Shown piece by piece: positions 36,401-49,513 of a DNA stretch of 62,000 nt. The DNA is from Phoronis australis (lineage: Eukaryota; Phoronida; Phoronidae): the NCBI GenBank assembly GCA_002633005.1, contig NMRA01000003.1:970492-1032491 (forward strand). The letters run 5' to 3'. The translations under genes were made by a program, and so were the position numbers. Numbering within the stretch: the stretch's first letter is position 1; each line of letters begins with the position of its first letter. Below the pieces are notes generated by a model. That model did no database searches, was not told the DNA's origin, and was given only the letters and a program-made list of their open reading frames with translations.

Positions 36401-39400
36401 GCAAGTACACAACAGGCAGTCAACCCTACTTCCATCAGTTTGTTTAAGAAGGGAGACTTGAGTAAACCCATGACAGAGATAGATGGGGCTACGACTAACG
36501 AGTTCTTCACTGTGCTAAATATTTGTATGTTGAAGTTCGGCTTGAGTACCCTATTAGAATGATCATCATAGCCTAAACTTTTTTAGTTTTATAGTAAAAA
36601 CATGCAGTGCAGTTTTTGTTTCTCAATCACTGACGTACTAGTAGTGACACCTGATGTGAGAATGGTTTTTTATTGATGAAATTGCAAAATTAGAAAACCT
36701 CAGTCTGTATTCATTGTGCCGAATATTGGGATAGCTTCTGAAAGACAATATTATGTTTCACGTATAATAATATTGTAAATATGTTTATTTTTGATTGTTG
36801 TAAGTGCCTAAGTAGTCAGTCCTGAAGGTGGCTTTACATGATAAGCCCTTTCCCATGTTCTAAATGTATTCCTATTCCTTGCTATCGACTTCTTGGAATG
36901 ATTTCCAATGCTTATTTATGTCTTTCAATGCTAAGCCACAGAAGCACATTTTTCATTGGTCAGTCATTCACAAACTATAAACGATAATTTTGAAGATGTT
37001 TTCTAATTTCAGCCGATTTTTCCACATAAATAAATGGTCAAAATCATTGACATTTTTTTAGATCCTATAAGTATGTAGAATACTGGGCCTCCCTGCTATT
37101 TATTTTGTAGTGCATCTTGTCTTGAAAGTATGGGAACCATCTCTCTACAGGGCTTGGACTTTTGATTTAATTTTGTTTTCCTCTTACTTGATTTCCAGTT
37201 TCCTCTTTTTTCGTCTTTTTATCATTATTTTGACTCTATTCATGCAAAAATGTTTAGTTGTAAGTTAATTTGTACAACACAAAAATATTTCTATCACAAA
37301 AGCCTATTGTGTAACGATACATCACCTGGAAAATTATCCTCCTTTTTGTCATTAGTTATTCAAAGTCCCGTCTCTACTATCATCAAAAAGGTTGTTATTT
37401 GTACTGAGTAAGGCAAGATATTACGTTTCGAGTAAGAAGCAGTATTTCCACGGTCTACAGGGTTTGTTTGCTGTTTTATGTTGCAGGTCAGTACTACACA
37501 GAGGACCAGTACATCAATATCTACTGCTTTTCAACATTACTGTCTTACCTGGTCCACTCCCCACCTGAAGGTTTAGATAAACAGCTGAGAACCAGGTTAT
37601 ATGATGTCTGTGTTGATTACTGTTTACGAATTGTTGACCAATGGGAGAAGAGTAAGTAATTATGTGATCTTAGTGTTAACAGCATGTTTCAAATCCACCA
37701 TGGTCGAAAGGTTCCAGAATAGTTCAAAGAAGATATCAGTTAAATATAAAATAATTCTTAGTTTGAAATCGAAAACAATGAAGCTCAGTACTGCATTACT
37801 TGTTAATTGATACTCTTTTACTTTTAAACAGAATGAATCTGTATCCTGAACTTTGTTTCTTATCCTTTGTCTAATGTTCAAAAATTGTGATGTGAGAATC
37901 CTCTTTTCCCTGTGGGAATCGGTGAAGAATTATGTGTTATATGAACCTTGGACGAATGATTAGCAGAGAGTGTACTGTACTTGTCAGGTGGGAGTTCTTG
38001 AATTTATCTCTTCTCACACATTTTGCAGAACCAAAATTTGAGTCAGACAGAGAAGTTCAAAATGCGGTAAGTTGTTTACTTTATTCATCACAATGAAATT
38101 GTGTATGGATTACATATAGAAAAATTACTGTTTTGTCGTTCTGTGTTGATATCAATGACTCAAGCACAGGCAGATACATACATGCATGGATTGCATTCAT
38201 AATGAGACAAAAATATTTGATTGTTGCTTAAATGCACTATTTACTAAATAGACTGTTATTCTTTTTAATAATTAAGATTTTACAGGTTACTAATGGAATC
38301 TTTAACTGCTTGGTCTTGTTATTCACAACATGGTATAATTTGTTCAAATTGTTTCTTTCACCTGAGATGTTCATACCTTATTTTCAGGCAGTCATAGAGG
38401 CTGTGTCTATACTAGACCACATATGCCTTTGTAATGCCAGCTATGTTCCAAAAGTGTTTGAAGTCATAAAGAGGCTATACTCGCACATCGGAGCTAACAG
38501 TTCACAGACACCCATAGTGATTAATGTCCTCCAAGTCTTTCTAAACCATGGTAAGCTTTGGTCTCGACTTTTGTTTTGTGTTTTCTTGATAGACAACTAA
38601 TTTGTTTGTCATCAGAGCTAAACGCTTCAAATAGTCTGATACATAATGTTAAGTGAAAATGATAGAGAGTATGGGAACTAGTTCAAAGATAACCAGGGTC
38701 ATGGTAAGACATACATAACAAGTATGCATAACCCCTTAATCGAACAATAATAATTTGCATACATTCGGTGCCTTATCAGAAACAACATGGTCACACTATG
38801 TGACCCAATTCCAAAATGTTTTTACAAACCAACATTTTGTTTGCTGACTGGCAAACAGATTGCTCTTGATAACACCACTGCATTGGCGTTCAGTGTTTGA
38901 CTTAACTAGTGCACATAATGGTGCAAATGGTTTTTACCCTATTGATCTAAATACCACTGTTATATGCAGTGATTTTTAAACAAAAGTTTCATTTATCAAT
39001 GCCTCTCCTTTTATTCATCAGGTTACTTGTGAGTGTATTTTGATTACAGGTGATGGTATTATGTACAATTATGACCAACCCATTGAGTTATTCTTAGGAG
39101 AACTCATATCCAAAATGTACATGGACACACGGTTTGCCTTTGATGCAATAGTCTTCATTGAGGATAATATTGATAAACTACAACAGATGAACGTTTTACA
39201 GAAATACTTTCCCAATTTATTGAAGGTAAGTATTTCCGTTATTGTCGGGTGGTGAATCGGTAAGTTGAGAAACTAAAAGCAGGATGCAGTCGTTACAGTG
39301 AAGATCACTTGCTACTTTTATCACTTGGCTAGGGGGCGCTTTTATGACTCGGTGGAACCTTCCTGTAAAAAAAGGAAAAAATCGCAAAAATTTGGTGGCA

Positions 39401-42400
39401 GTTTTGATACGAGGGGGGGAGGCTGTGAAGAGCTCTACCCATGGTCGGCTGAAAGCCCTGTATATGTCAGGCTCTGTTTTGATATGTTATTTTCAGATAT
39501 CACTTTGTTTCATTGGACCATCTATTTTAACTTCCAACTTCTAATGTCTATTTTGGAGGTTTTTGTTTAGTTGTAATTTATATTTTTTACCTAGATTCTA
39601 GCCTACAACCCCAGGTGCTACCTACGGGAATTCATCAAAATCTTGCCTGCCTTTTTAAGCACAACTACAGTCTCGGAGGTAAGTGTTATTTTTAGCAGGA
39701 ACTGGTTCTTTTTGTACAAGTCGTTGCGTGCTGATGAGTAATTCACAAACAGTGATCGTGGAGAGTTATCAGTAAAAGTTGACTGCGCAGAAAGGTTGCG
39801 AAGTTGGTTGCCATCATCATTGTCATTGTCACCATGGTTACTCTTGTTATTTGATGGCTATTAATGCTTTGTATACTATTCATCATCATCAGTCACCATG
39901 GTTGCCCCATTTGATGACTATGATCTTTCGGAACAATTATATACTATTCAAGGTCCTCCACAGCATCCTAGACTTGCCGTGTATGACAGCCATTATGTGC
40001 CGTCGTCAGTCACAGAGCTCATCTATTGGTGAGTCATCTGGTGATGTCGCATCACTACAGAGGTCACTATTCAACTTTATGATGAGAAATGAGGGAGGAC
40101 AGGGAGACACCATCAACAGGTAGACGAACAAAATTATAACAAATCTGTAATGGCTGTAGAGCAAACTTTTACTAAGTTAATATTCACTGGTATCATTGTT
40201 ATCATTGATGATCAGTATTTAAGTCCCGTCCACACACAGACTTACCCTAGACTAACTTGCACTTATGCAACTTGCCAAACTTTAAGTGGAGCGTCCACAA
40301 ACACACATATCCAATAACTGGTGAAAAACATATAAAGTTGTCGCGAATACGGCGCACTAAAAGAAGACCCGTCTGTATATAACCACAGCTGATAATTACT
40401 TCCGCCTTGCCCCAAGTTTGCGGCCACACAGTGATTAGAAGTGGTGCAAGTCAACTTAGAACAAGTTACCCTACCTCGATATGGTGGAGTAAGTTGTACT
40501 TAGTTTAAATAGTGTCCACACAGCCTCCAAACCTAGCAACAACTCGTTCCAGGAGTATTTTGTTTTAGGATGATAAGTCTGTGTGTGGATGGCACTTCAG
40601 TTTTGCAGGTCTTATAAGATAAATTAAACACTGGTAGTTCTACCAACAGGACATCTTCAGGGCCAAGTGTCACCTGATGTATGAACACCCACAGCATATC
40701 TTAGTAGTGATGTCTAAAAGGAAAGATTAGAGGAATTTAGATTCTATGCTTGAGAGATGTAAATATACACATTGACATGTCTTCTGTAAATGAGTGTTTT
40801 GCCGTAATCTTTTGAGTGGCTGTCTGAAGGAAAATTAGTTCAATTTTAAATAGCAGCATGCAGTATAAATAACTGAAGAGGTGTACTTGTTCCATAGACT
40901 GTCTGATGTACACAACTACTTGCGTGACCTGTCAACACACACGAGGGTTGTTACCTGCTCACAAACTGTGCCCGTTCTCCTCAGGTAAGCAGCGGTCAAA
41001 TCCTGAACCATAAAATAAACTGCTTTGGTAAGTCAAGAGACTACTCACTGCAAATTGCATTGACCAGAGATCAACCCTGAGTTTGGGGAACTCTTGTCAG
41101 ATTCACAGATGCCGCCTGGCTCCTACCAGCACTGTCAATATTATCTGTGGTTCTGTAATGACAACCGACTTACACAATCATTTGTTAATTATCTTTTAAG
41201 CGTCTTCAGCAGTTTTCAATATATTGTAATGTTATATAAACTGGTCGGTAAAGGTTAATGGAACTGTGTAGTAAGAGCTGAGGATTTGGTTTACATGTGG
41301 CTTGTCATAAAATGTGTAGGACTGCTGTTAGTCTTTTGCCTTTATTTCAGCGTGGTCCTTTGCACTCTCAAGGGGGGCAAAATGCCTAAAACCATTGTGT
41401 ATCTACAATTTATAGGTCGGGAGTGTTAACGTTTGTGTAGTGTTACTTTACAATCTCGCACTGAGTTCTCACGTACATTTCATTACAGGGTATTTTTCAA
41501 TGTCGTATTACAAGACGTGAGTTTCACAACGGCCAATCTGCTTCAGCCACTGATACTCGAGCGGTCTTGCCTTCTCTACGATATACCAGCTTATAAGCAT
41601 GACGTTCTCAAGTGAGTTGCTCACATGTAAATCATATTTGATAGCATTACATCTCAAGAACTAAATAGTTCAATTCAGCAGGTGATAATTATCAAAAATG
41701 TATATTAACTAACCACTACTTTTAGAACTTTAAATAACCTAATGGTGTGGCATTACTGAGGTCAAATGATTAAAATAAACAAGGAAATTGATCATAAGAT
41801 TGAAATTGATACTGCGAGTGCATGTTTTTCTTTTATTTATCTTTTTAAGCGACACAGAAATGTGTTGATTTTTTGTTTACAATGGTATAACGCTGAAAAA
41901 TGGCCAACATTTGTGGATATTATGGTGCATGAACTGTCTGTTGAAGTTCTGCTCATGTGTCCTTTCAAATATAAATAACATTGACATTTTTGTTCATACA
42001 CTTCTTGTTGGTTACTCGATATAACCATAGAGGGAGTTCTTTCTATTGTGTAGTCACTAAACCCTATCTTTCCAGATTGTTTGCGGACAGCCTGGTGGAA
42101 TTATTTAAACAGCAACCTGAGTTGTTAATGAAACAGCAGTGTGAGATACAAGAATTCATCGGTACCCTTAGAAATGTGAAGGACAAGGAGGACTTTTTCA
42201 TTCATATGGTACTTACTGTTGATTAGTCTGTTTCTTTGAATGTGAATAGTACTGTTGGTTGATGGGTCTAATCATGTGGTTTTAATGTTACACATGTCTA
42301 GTAATAATGGTTGGTTTGCACATAAAGCACCAATCAATCAATCTTGGGACTGATTCGTCTGCTGCAGCATCCCCTGTTGTCCGTTTTAGTTTCCGATTAG

Positions 42401-45400
42401 AAATTTCTTGTCCATACATTTTTGGTAAAACATTTTGTCATTATGGCTTGATAAATTTTGATGAATGTTTACGTAAAAGTTTGTGGCTTAGATATGCTGA
42501 CTCCAGTTAATTTTCAAAGAGATTCTACATGTATGTCACCCCCTATTGGCTGCTTTAGTTTTCAGCTAAATATTGCCTGTTATTGTCTGAACACTTGTCT
42601 GACATAATTTCAAGAACTTGACTCAGAGATTGGTATTTTCACACAGATTTGTGAGTTTCATCTGCGGTATCACCCCCTGTTGGCCCTTTTAGTATTTGAT
42701 AAGATATTGCTTGTCTGTTAACTATTGTTAAAACAGCTAGGCAAGCTTTGATGAATCTTGACACTAGGCTTTATGTTTGAGTTGCACTGGCACAGTTGAC
42801 CATTATTCAGATTGGACTGCTATAGCGCCCACTGTTGGTCATTTTCAACGGACAATATTAATATTGGTTGTACGTTGATTATTATCAAAATGGCTCTACA
42901 GATTTTTGGTGGACCCTGACTGAGAGATGTATGGGTAAAATGCACCAGCGTCAGTTAGTTTTCTTCATTGGTGTCATAGTGGCTAAATTTATGTGAAACT
43001 AAAAAGGATGGCTGCGGCTAGAACCACAATGTTTGTTGGTGCATTTCAACAGTTTGCATTGCTCATTTTCTTTTTTTCATTGCCATTCCACTTCTAGGGT
43101 TACTGACTACTACATAGTTTAGAGATTAGTTTCATGTTCTCATCTTGTTCCCGTTGCAGGTGTGGATTGTGGGAGAACACTGTTCAACACGCTACATCAG
43201 TCAGTGTACCCCGGAGTTGACGTGCTCATTCTATGAGACCGTTGAGTGCCTCGCATACGAGATCTGTGGCCAGAAGACTGACGCTCTCACATACTCATCA
43301 AGACTCATTCTCACATTGATGTCCACATTAGTTAAGGTATGTAACTTTCGTTCAATATATAGTAGTAATATAATGTACTTGTTCATGGTTAATACAGCTG
43401 TTTATGTTGTACGTTATATTTGGTAAACTTCATATGCAGCCATGAACAAAAGAAAGACTGGTTACTGTGCATCGTGTTTTTAACTTTATCTCAAGCATCT
43501 GCCCTTGGGACGTTGTAGTCGGGCAACCCTTTGTGATATGCTTGAGTTTGGCAATGGGCCAGCTAATCAAATAAAAGCTAATTAGGTATTAACTAAATAA
43601 TTAATTCAAAACAAACGCTCATTAGTATGTATGTTTCCAGCTTGCCTCCAGGTGTCAGGACCTCATTCCTCGGGTTTTACTGTGTCTGACTAAGCTGAGC
43701 CAACCTCGTACATGTGTGGATGATGAAACTGGTGTCATACCAGATTATGCTACACAGTTGTTCAGCTTGCTGAAACTACCAAAGTGAGTTGGTCAACAAC
43801 ATGCTGATTGTTCTGACTTGAGTTTTAGCCGACTTATTCACTACTTGCTCGAATTCCCCATTATGCTTGAAAATAGGTTGTGTCCAAACCGCAATCATGG
43901 TTTTACATGTTTGGAGCACGCGCGCTTTTATGTTTGCATTGTTAAACTGATACTAAAGTGAGGCATTGTGTCTTCAAAAATGCACAATTATCATTTTTGT
44001 GGCACCACCAAAGTGTGCAAGCAGTGAATGAGATTGTGCGTCATTTTTGGGAAATTAACCTGACTGTGTGTTCTTTGTTATTTAATATTAACCTGTGTGT
44101 TCTTTGTTATTTAATATTAACCTGTGCATTCTTTGTTATTTAATATTAACCTGTGCATTCTTTGTTATTTAATATTAACCTTTGCGTTCTTTGTTATTTG
44201 ATATTAACCTGTGCGTTCTTCGTTATTTAATATTAACTTGTGTGTTCTTTGTTATTTAATATTATCCTTTGTGTTCTTTGTTATTTAATCTTTTGCTCCT
44301 CCCTGTGTTTGCCCAAATTGCCTCCAATATTATTTTATCACCTATTTCTACTTATAACACAGCAAGAGCTTTGTCAAGTTTTTTGAATTGCTGCTCATGT
44401 TTTGGGTTTATGCGACAGTTATTTGACGTTTTCTAGTTGTCTCAAAAATTTGAAATAATACACTTTTTTGCTATTTTGATGAACTGAAAATTCGTAACTT
44501 CTGTTCCTTCTCACACACCTCCGCCAGATGATCATCATCATCAGCATCAGTGCAAACAGCATTACAGAGTGCGATTATACTTTGCTGAACATTATCAGTC
44601 TTAGCTGTTACATGCATCTGATGTTAAACTCTTGCTATCCTGTGTCATTATCCTCCTAATTTATAAGGCTCTAGTTATTGATACTAATATAAGATATTTT
44701 TAAATAATCATCAATGACTTCAATCTACTGTTATTTGCCTGTTTTATTTTTTTCTACTTCATTTCACGTGTCAAGGAACATAACTCTTTACATTTAAATA
44801 TCAACATTTCAGTGTTGCATCTGAGGTTCTGAGTCCCAGTAAAGAGCTAAGTGACGGCAGGTAGGGTATCTGTTTCTTATCGACTGTGACTGACTAAGGG
44901 TTTGATTATTCCAAGTTAGGGCATAATATAAGCATGGTTTTGTCAGACCTGGCCATGTTGAAAGTTTTCTTTGCTATCAAACTGCTGTGAATATTATTGT
45001 AATGTGTTTTCACTAGCACAGTGAATATTGTTATGAATTCCATCACATTTACAGTCTTAGTTACCTCGTAAATATGTCATGAATTGTGTGTGCCCGATTT
45101 AATGAATTTTTATTCTGATCCGGGATTTCCGAAAGAGCCACCGTGGGGGTCATTTCTGAAAAAAGGTTCAAAAAGCACTGTGTCACTGTGTCGACTCTTT
45201 GGTGATAGTTTTGCATGCCATGGAGCACAGGGTACAAATCTGTACAAAATATTATTAATATCTCAATTTTATGGCCTTAAACAAAACTAACATTTCAAGT
45301 TGATCATGTGTCTACAAATTTGTCACCAGATTTTTCTTATGTCAAAGTCCCGGTGAAGTGAACCCTGGCTGATATTTCAAGTCCATGACCAATCGGTGCT

Positions 45401-45770
45401 GTGGTTAAAAAACAAAATTCCCTTTAAAGAGCTCCACCGCTTTTCTCCAAAAGTGACCCCAGGGGTGTATTTGGATGCAAAATTAAATTGAAAATCATGG
45501 GTATTGATGAAGGTATGATTGCGGATGTTTTACACGGGTTTGATTGGGTTAAAAATTTTCCAAGGTTGTGGCTGTCATGGATATTTTCTCTTCAAATCTA
45601 TGATTACTCATTTGAAAGAGCCGTGCAGTATGTAGAAAAGCTTGAAGAATACATGGAGTACAATGACTAAATGGATGTCATCTTTTCGCAGGTGTCATTA
45701 TGACAACGCATCTATGTCTTCAATTCTTCACATGATGACGAGCATTGTGCAACAAGAGCCTTCTTCATAG
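33463..45770 (+). CDS. AP5Z1: AP-5 complex subunit zeta-1, 16 exons, N-terminus not found
   Basis: Exons: 33463-33588, 33924-33992, 34665-34762, 37487-37651, 38029-38066, 38388-38550, 39050-39225, 39595-39678, 39953-40119, 40898-40984, 41489-41611, 42076-42208, 43160-43336, 43641-43783, 44813-44860, 45692-45770 (TAG). All junctions are GT/AG and phases close; 624 aa. The protein is the large zeta subunit of AP-5, which with SPG11/SPG15 works on late endosomes/lysosomes. Conserved blocks are SLRQITPLLTF, YYTEDQYINIYCFSTLL, IEAVSILDHIC, KYFPNLLKILAYN, LHSILDLPCMTAIM, VWIVGEH, LTKLSQPR, preceded by LASRCQDLIPR, and an ATQLFSLLKLP-like end, all collinear with the vertebrate protein (807 aa in human). 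The first exon starts mid-protein in phase 2, so roughly 150 N-terminal residues are unaccounted for. The protein is an alpha-solenoid of helical repeats without catalytic residues. Confidence 0.92.
34868..35825 (-). mobile_element. Periodic-repeat element (pearl/Helentron-like), inverted copy
   Basis: Read on the minus strand it begins near 35825 with a degenerate form of the family's start (CTTCAACCAATGCGCCC then ACTGCA), followed by units with GGCCACTAGGAGG, GCCACTAGGGGACA, GCCACTAGAGGG and the linking block AATTTCATGAAGATCC-like. It ends near 34868 without the terminal hairpin seen in other copies, so it is truncated. It occupies the AP5Z1 intron between exons at 34762 and 37487. Confidence 0.65.
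35885..36105 (+). repeat. Dispersed repeat, copy 2 of 3
   Basis: Aligns with 10140-10370 in the same orientation (shared blocks CAACTTAAGTC, CATTTTCGAATTTGCA, CTGATGGTGTTGATGTTCTC, GATTTTCGTTTC). It directly abuts the periodic-repeat element to its left. Confidence 0.65.
40222..40596. mobile_element. MITE-like element with terminal inverted repeats
   Basis: The ends are inverted copies: left AGTCCCGTCCACACACAGAC (40222), right complement AGTGCCATCCACACACAGAC (ending 40596). The ~375-bp body has no ORF. Internal blocks recur at 16780-16990. I could not define a convincing target-site duplication, so the superfamily stays open. It lies in an AP5Z1 intron. Confidence 0.7.
42330..42880 (-). repeat. 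Diverged periodic repeat, four units of ~134-168 bp
   Basis: A box of the form CCCCCTGTTGG(C/T) or CCCACTGTTGGTC recurs near 42370, 42540, 42675 and 42828, each followed by a TTTTAG or TTTTC run and a TTTGATGAA(T/C)-like block. The layout matches the minus orientation of the periodic-repeat family (box, linker, AAATTT(C/G)ATGAA), but the box is CCAACAGGGGG instead of CCACTAGGGGG. It is likely an older relative. Confidence 0.5.
44064..44290 (+). repeat. 29-bp minisatellite, ~8 copies
   Basis: Units start at 44064, 44093, 44122, 44151, 44180, 44209, 44238 and 44267, each CTGTGTGTTCTTTGTTATTT-like followed by AATATTAAC. Divergence increases to the right. It lies in the AP5Z1 intron between 43783 and 44813. 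Confidence 0.94.
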
Positions 45771-46717
45771 ATCAGCATTTGACATCTTCAAGTACACTCT
45801 TTACAATTGGGACATTTCCAGACAGTAAATTGATTAAAAGAAACAGAATTTGGGGAATTGATCTATGTCAGATCTTACTCAATTACCAGCATTGATGTCA
45901 TTTTTCAAATGCATTGTGGGATGGTTATCTACTTGTGAACAATTGGGTGATGTCACAGAACTTAGTGATTTGTTATCAGTTTGACAAAGAACAATACTCG
46001 TCTCTTGAGCTCAATTCTTGTCTGTGGATTGCAGCCCACTGTGATGTAGGTGAATGTTTGCAAGCAGACGACAGTCCTAGAAAACATTTGGAAAACGAAG
46101 AGCGCTGTAGATGAAATCTTCGAACTGTCCCAATTTTATTCCGTTCGTCTAACTGAATAATTTTGTTAGGTTACAGTTGAAGCAAATTATAATGATCCCT
46201 TCCGGTATCATGTCACTAAAACATTTATTTGATTAACAGAAGTTTGAGTCATTGACAAGTTGTATGCATTGCAGTATAGTTGGTATGGGACTTTTAGAAT
46301 GGAATTTTTTTCATCAGCTAATGTCTTCGCGGCAAGACAATTCAACTGTATGCAAAACTGAAAAAACGTTTCTCAAGTTCTGGCTTTAGCCTAGTATCTG
46401 TACCAGCTTATGTTAAATTTGGGATGTGTTTAAAAACTTGAGCTTTGTTTAACTAGGAGGTTAAATACTACACCTGTCTACTCAATTCAGATCTTATGCA
46501 AAACAGCATGCATATTGAAATATTTTTAAATTATTTAAACCTGAATTTAATAACCTGTTGATTGCAGGGAGATTGTAATTAAAGTTAATTACCACAACAA
46601 GTTGTATTGCTCTTCAAGAACAAATTGTGTGCAAGTTTTAACTTATAACTAATTTTAATTGACTGATGTGTGTTATAGAGTTATTTCTTGATACTGTTAT
46701 CTCTGAATTGTATTTTT

Positions 46718-46723
46718 AATAAA
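46718..46723 (+). terminator. Candidate polyadenylation signal of AP5Z1
   Basis: AATAAA about 950 nt after the AP5Z1 stop codon, followed by a GTTGTAAAAG/TTTGAGTTG GT-rich region. It is the best-placed signal before the convergent WDR48 gene. Confidence 0.5.
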
Positions 46724-46744
46724 CATTGTTGTAAAAGATGCACT

Positions 46745-47493
46745 TTGAGTTGACTAAGTTCCCTTGATACTGATAGTCACTTCAAAAAATAAATTTAATT
46801 CTTTATTAATAAATTTATCACATTATAATAACTTTTAATGACAAATATGTTTAACAATATCAGTCAAGATATGTACACACGACCTGCTAATGCTTGGAAT
46901 AACATTACACATATCCATTTACACTCCCACTTTTAAATAACACAATACATTAAATTTAAATTTTCTAACAGTTCCTTGTATATTAACCAATATACCCAAT
47001 AATACATTTCTTTAACTTAGTGCTAATGTAACAAACAATAGAAATAGACAGTGTAGATTAACTGCTTTATACTGTCAAAAGTTCACGAAGTCACTCCACT
47101 TTTTGCAAGTGCTTGTCGCCAACTTAAATTTCTGACATTTTCTGTTAGATCTAAGATGAAATCAATAGAAATTTCATTTTTTACTTTGTGCTTGTCTAGA
47201 GTACATTTACTAAATCATGACTTAATAGATGAGTGCGTACATTACCAAAAGTTGTACTTGATGACCCCAACGTTAACTTGAGAGTTCAAATTTGAAACCT
47301 ACATGCAGCTCAAGTTTGATTTGATTCTGGGGTCCTCAAGTGTTTCAAAATTTCATTTAACATGGGTTCTGTACTCTTCGTGAAGCAATCACAAAATTAC
47401 AAAAATTTGAATTTACAATAGAACAAAAATATCAAAAACAGTATCTTGTTCAGCAACTGGACTCATCGTCTGGTCTCTGGGCCCAAATTCAAG
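46745..47493. other. Intergenic AT-rich sequence
   Basis: It lies between the convergent AP5Z1 and WDR48 genes. I see only AT-rich sequence with several TTTATT/AATAAA words on both strands; no ORF, RNA or repeat is recognised. Confidence 0.5.
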
Positions 47494-48243
47494 AACAAGA
47501 GCAACACAAAGTGTTAAAAAGCACCCACAACTGTATCGCAAATGGTATGCTTCTAGGGGTGTTTAATAGTATCGTGAAAATGGCCACTTAGTGTGGCAGA
47601 ATATGTCCATAAATAGGAAGGCCTCGTCCACTCCACAATGGAGACCATACAGGAACTCCAAGGTAGAGGCAAGTGTAAAAAATAAAATTGCACAGCGGTA
47701 GTCGGATTTGTCCAAAAGAAATTGCCATCATTCACTGAAATACACTTGCCAATTATCACACAGATATTAGATGGGTTTAGGAGATACATGTGCAGACGTA
47801 TAAAAGCAAAATTGCCACTAGGAAGTCCCACAGTAGCCAAACCGCACGAAAATAACGAATAAGCAGTAGTTGTCTTGATAGGAACACATCTTCCAATTCC
47901 CACAGTGATCCTTCAAGAAATGGATTCGAAAATAATAAAAATGGCAACTAGGTGGCACAGAATATGTCACAAATGTTGCAAATAGGGGGTACCATCATCT
48001 TAGACACTATTTGCAAAATTTCATAAAAATCTATCAAGGAATTCCAAAGATAAAGCCACAAATGTAAAAAAAAAACTAGGGGGAACAGGTGTAGGTAGGT
48101 TTGGTCCGAACCTCGTCATCTGTAGTCAGCTTCAACACATCTGCCAAACCTAACAGAAGATCCTCCAAAGATACAGCAGTGGACGCCCAGCCAGAGATGA
48201 AGGCAGTATGCACCCACGTAACATGTACGTGTGGGCACATAAA
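47494..48243 (+). mobile_element. Periodic-repeat element (pearl/Helentron-like), copy 1, ~750 bp
   Basis: The left end starts ACAAGAGCAAC, followed by GCACCCACAACTG and a CTTCTAGGGGTG block as in copies 2 and 3. The right end is a hairpin-forming ATGCACCCACGTA...TACGTGTGGGCACAT near 48208-48241. In between are degenerate ~145-bp units with GCCACTAGGAAG, CAACTAGGTGGCAC and CTAGGGGGAACA boxes and CAAATTTCATAAAAATCTAT linkers. No ORF is present. It sits downstream of WDR48. Confidence 0.68.
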
Positions 48244-49513
48244 AGGGTTTTCGTAGTGGAGTAATACATGTTTAATGTGACAAATTGCACAACAGACTTG
48301 AGTGGAGACTATTGATTGTTCCAGTTTCCATTTCCACCACCACAGTTTTGATAAAGCATTCCAGTTCAACGTGGGTAATTTTGGCTGGATCTAATGATTA
48401 CTGTATGAGGCTTTTAAAGCTGGGATATGGCATGACAAATCTCTCAGTTACACAGTCCTGTGAAACTTTAACTATTTTTGAAAAGCACATCTTGGAAAAC
48501 TGGACTAATCATAACAATTAAATTCAATACAATCAAATGGTGTGCCAAGAAAACAACTTTTTAAATTTAAAGTAAAAAATCTAAATACAAGTATCAAAAA
48601 TCAGACATTAAGCTCAACACCTAGGCTCTTACCTTCTGAATCGGTATAATTAAAAATGCTTGAAATGACCACGTTGTTTTGACATGTTCAATTTTTGTGA
48701 CTGCAATCTTACAGGTACATAACACTCATGTGTGACAATTTGTTACATCAAGAAACTCAATGCTAGTTAAGGAATAGGTTGGTTTCCTTTCCAAACACTA
48801 GGAGAAGATGATGTTACATAACCTCAAGGGTTTGGCCTGAAATATTCCTTACAAGTGAATAATCAAGGCAGGTTAAGGATTAAAGATCTGTACTGAGGAA
48901 TAAGGAAGCAAGCCAGAGTGGATGCGATCCGTTAGTGGATATCCCACTTTCTACATCACAATATAATGAATATGCATTATATCCTGAGCGGGAAGCTGGC
49001 TAAAATCAAATTAGATGTAATTTCATTTTCACAAAACCAGCCTCATGTTTTTTACCGTGATAGGATTCCAGTTTCGTTCCAATGAATATCAAAATAATCA
49101 GCAATTCAAGGAAAGGCTTGCAAGTATATTGGTGTTGCCGGGTTGGCCAACCTTAGAATTGCAGATTTGAAAATGGCACATGTACGCATTGCCTGAGACT
49201 AGAGTTGCCAGCTAATTCAATAATAATTCAAAATCAGATAAGCTTGGTAATGTTTTTAAACTCCAAAGTGCTTTGGTTAAGAATTCAACGTAGTTGGCTT
49301 GACATGGGGAAATGCACCTATAACTAATATGCATTTAGACCTTGTATGAAGCCAGTGAATGATGGCAAACTTGTCTGAATGTTCAATTGATTTCACAATT
49401 CAACTTTTATGGGTGAATGAAATTTGGCAAGTTTTGTCAGTCTCATAATCAGGTCATAGTGACGTAATGTATTTGTCACACTGAAGGCAACTAGGACACA
49501 AGAAAAACATAGG
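48244..49513. other. Non-coding sequence 3' of WDR48
   Basis: No coding exon is seen. An inverted third copy of the dispersed repeat found at 10140 and 35885 lies near 49040-49200 (GGGTTGGCCAACC, then GCAGATTTGAAAATG). The rest is unremarkable. Confidence 0.5.
49040..49200 (-). repeat. Dispersed repeat, copy 3 of 3 (inverted)
   Basis: The minus strand reads CATTTTCAAATCTGCAATTC then GGTTGGCCAACCC, corresponding to the central part of the copies at 10140-10370 and 35885-36105. Partial and diverged. Confidence 0.5.

Noticed and set aside
45488-45670. 60-aa ORF in the last AP5Z1 intron
   Set aside because: No domain recognised, and AP5Z1 phases close perfectly across 44860|45692 without it.
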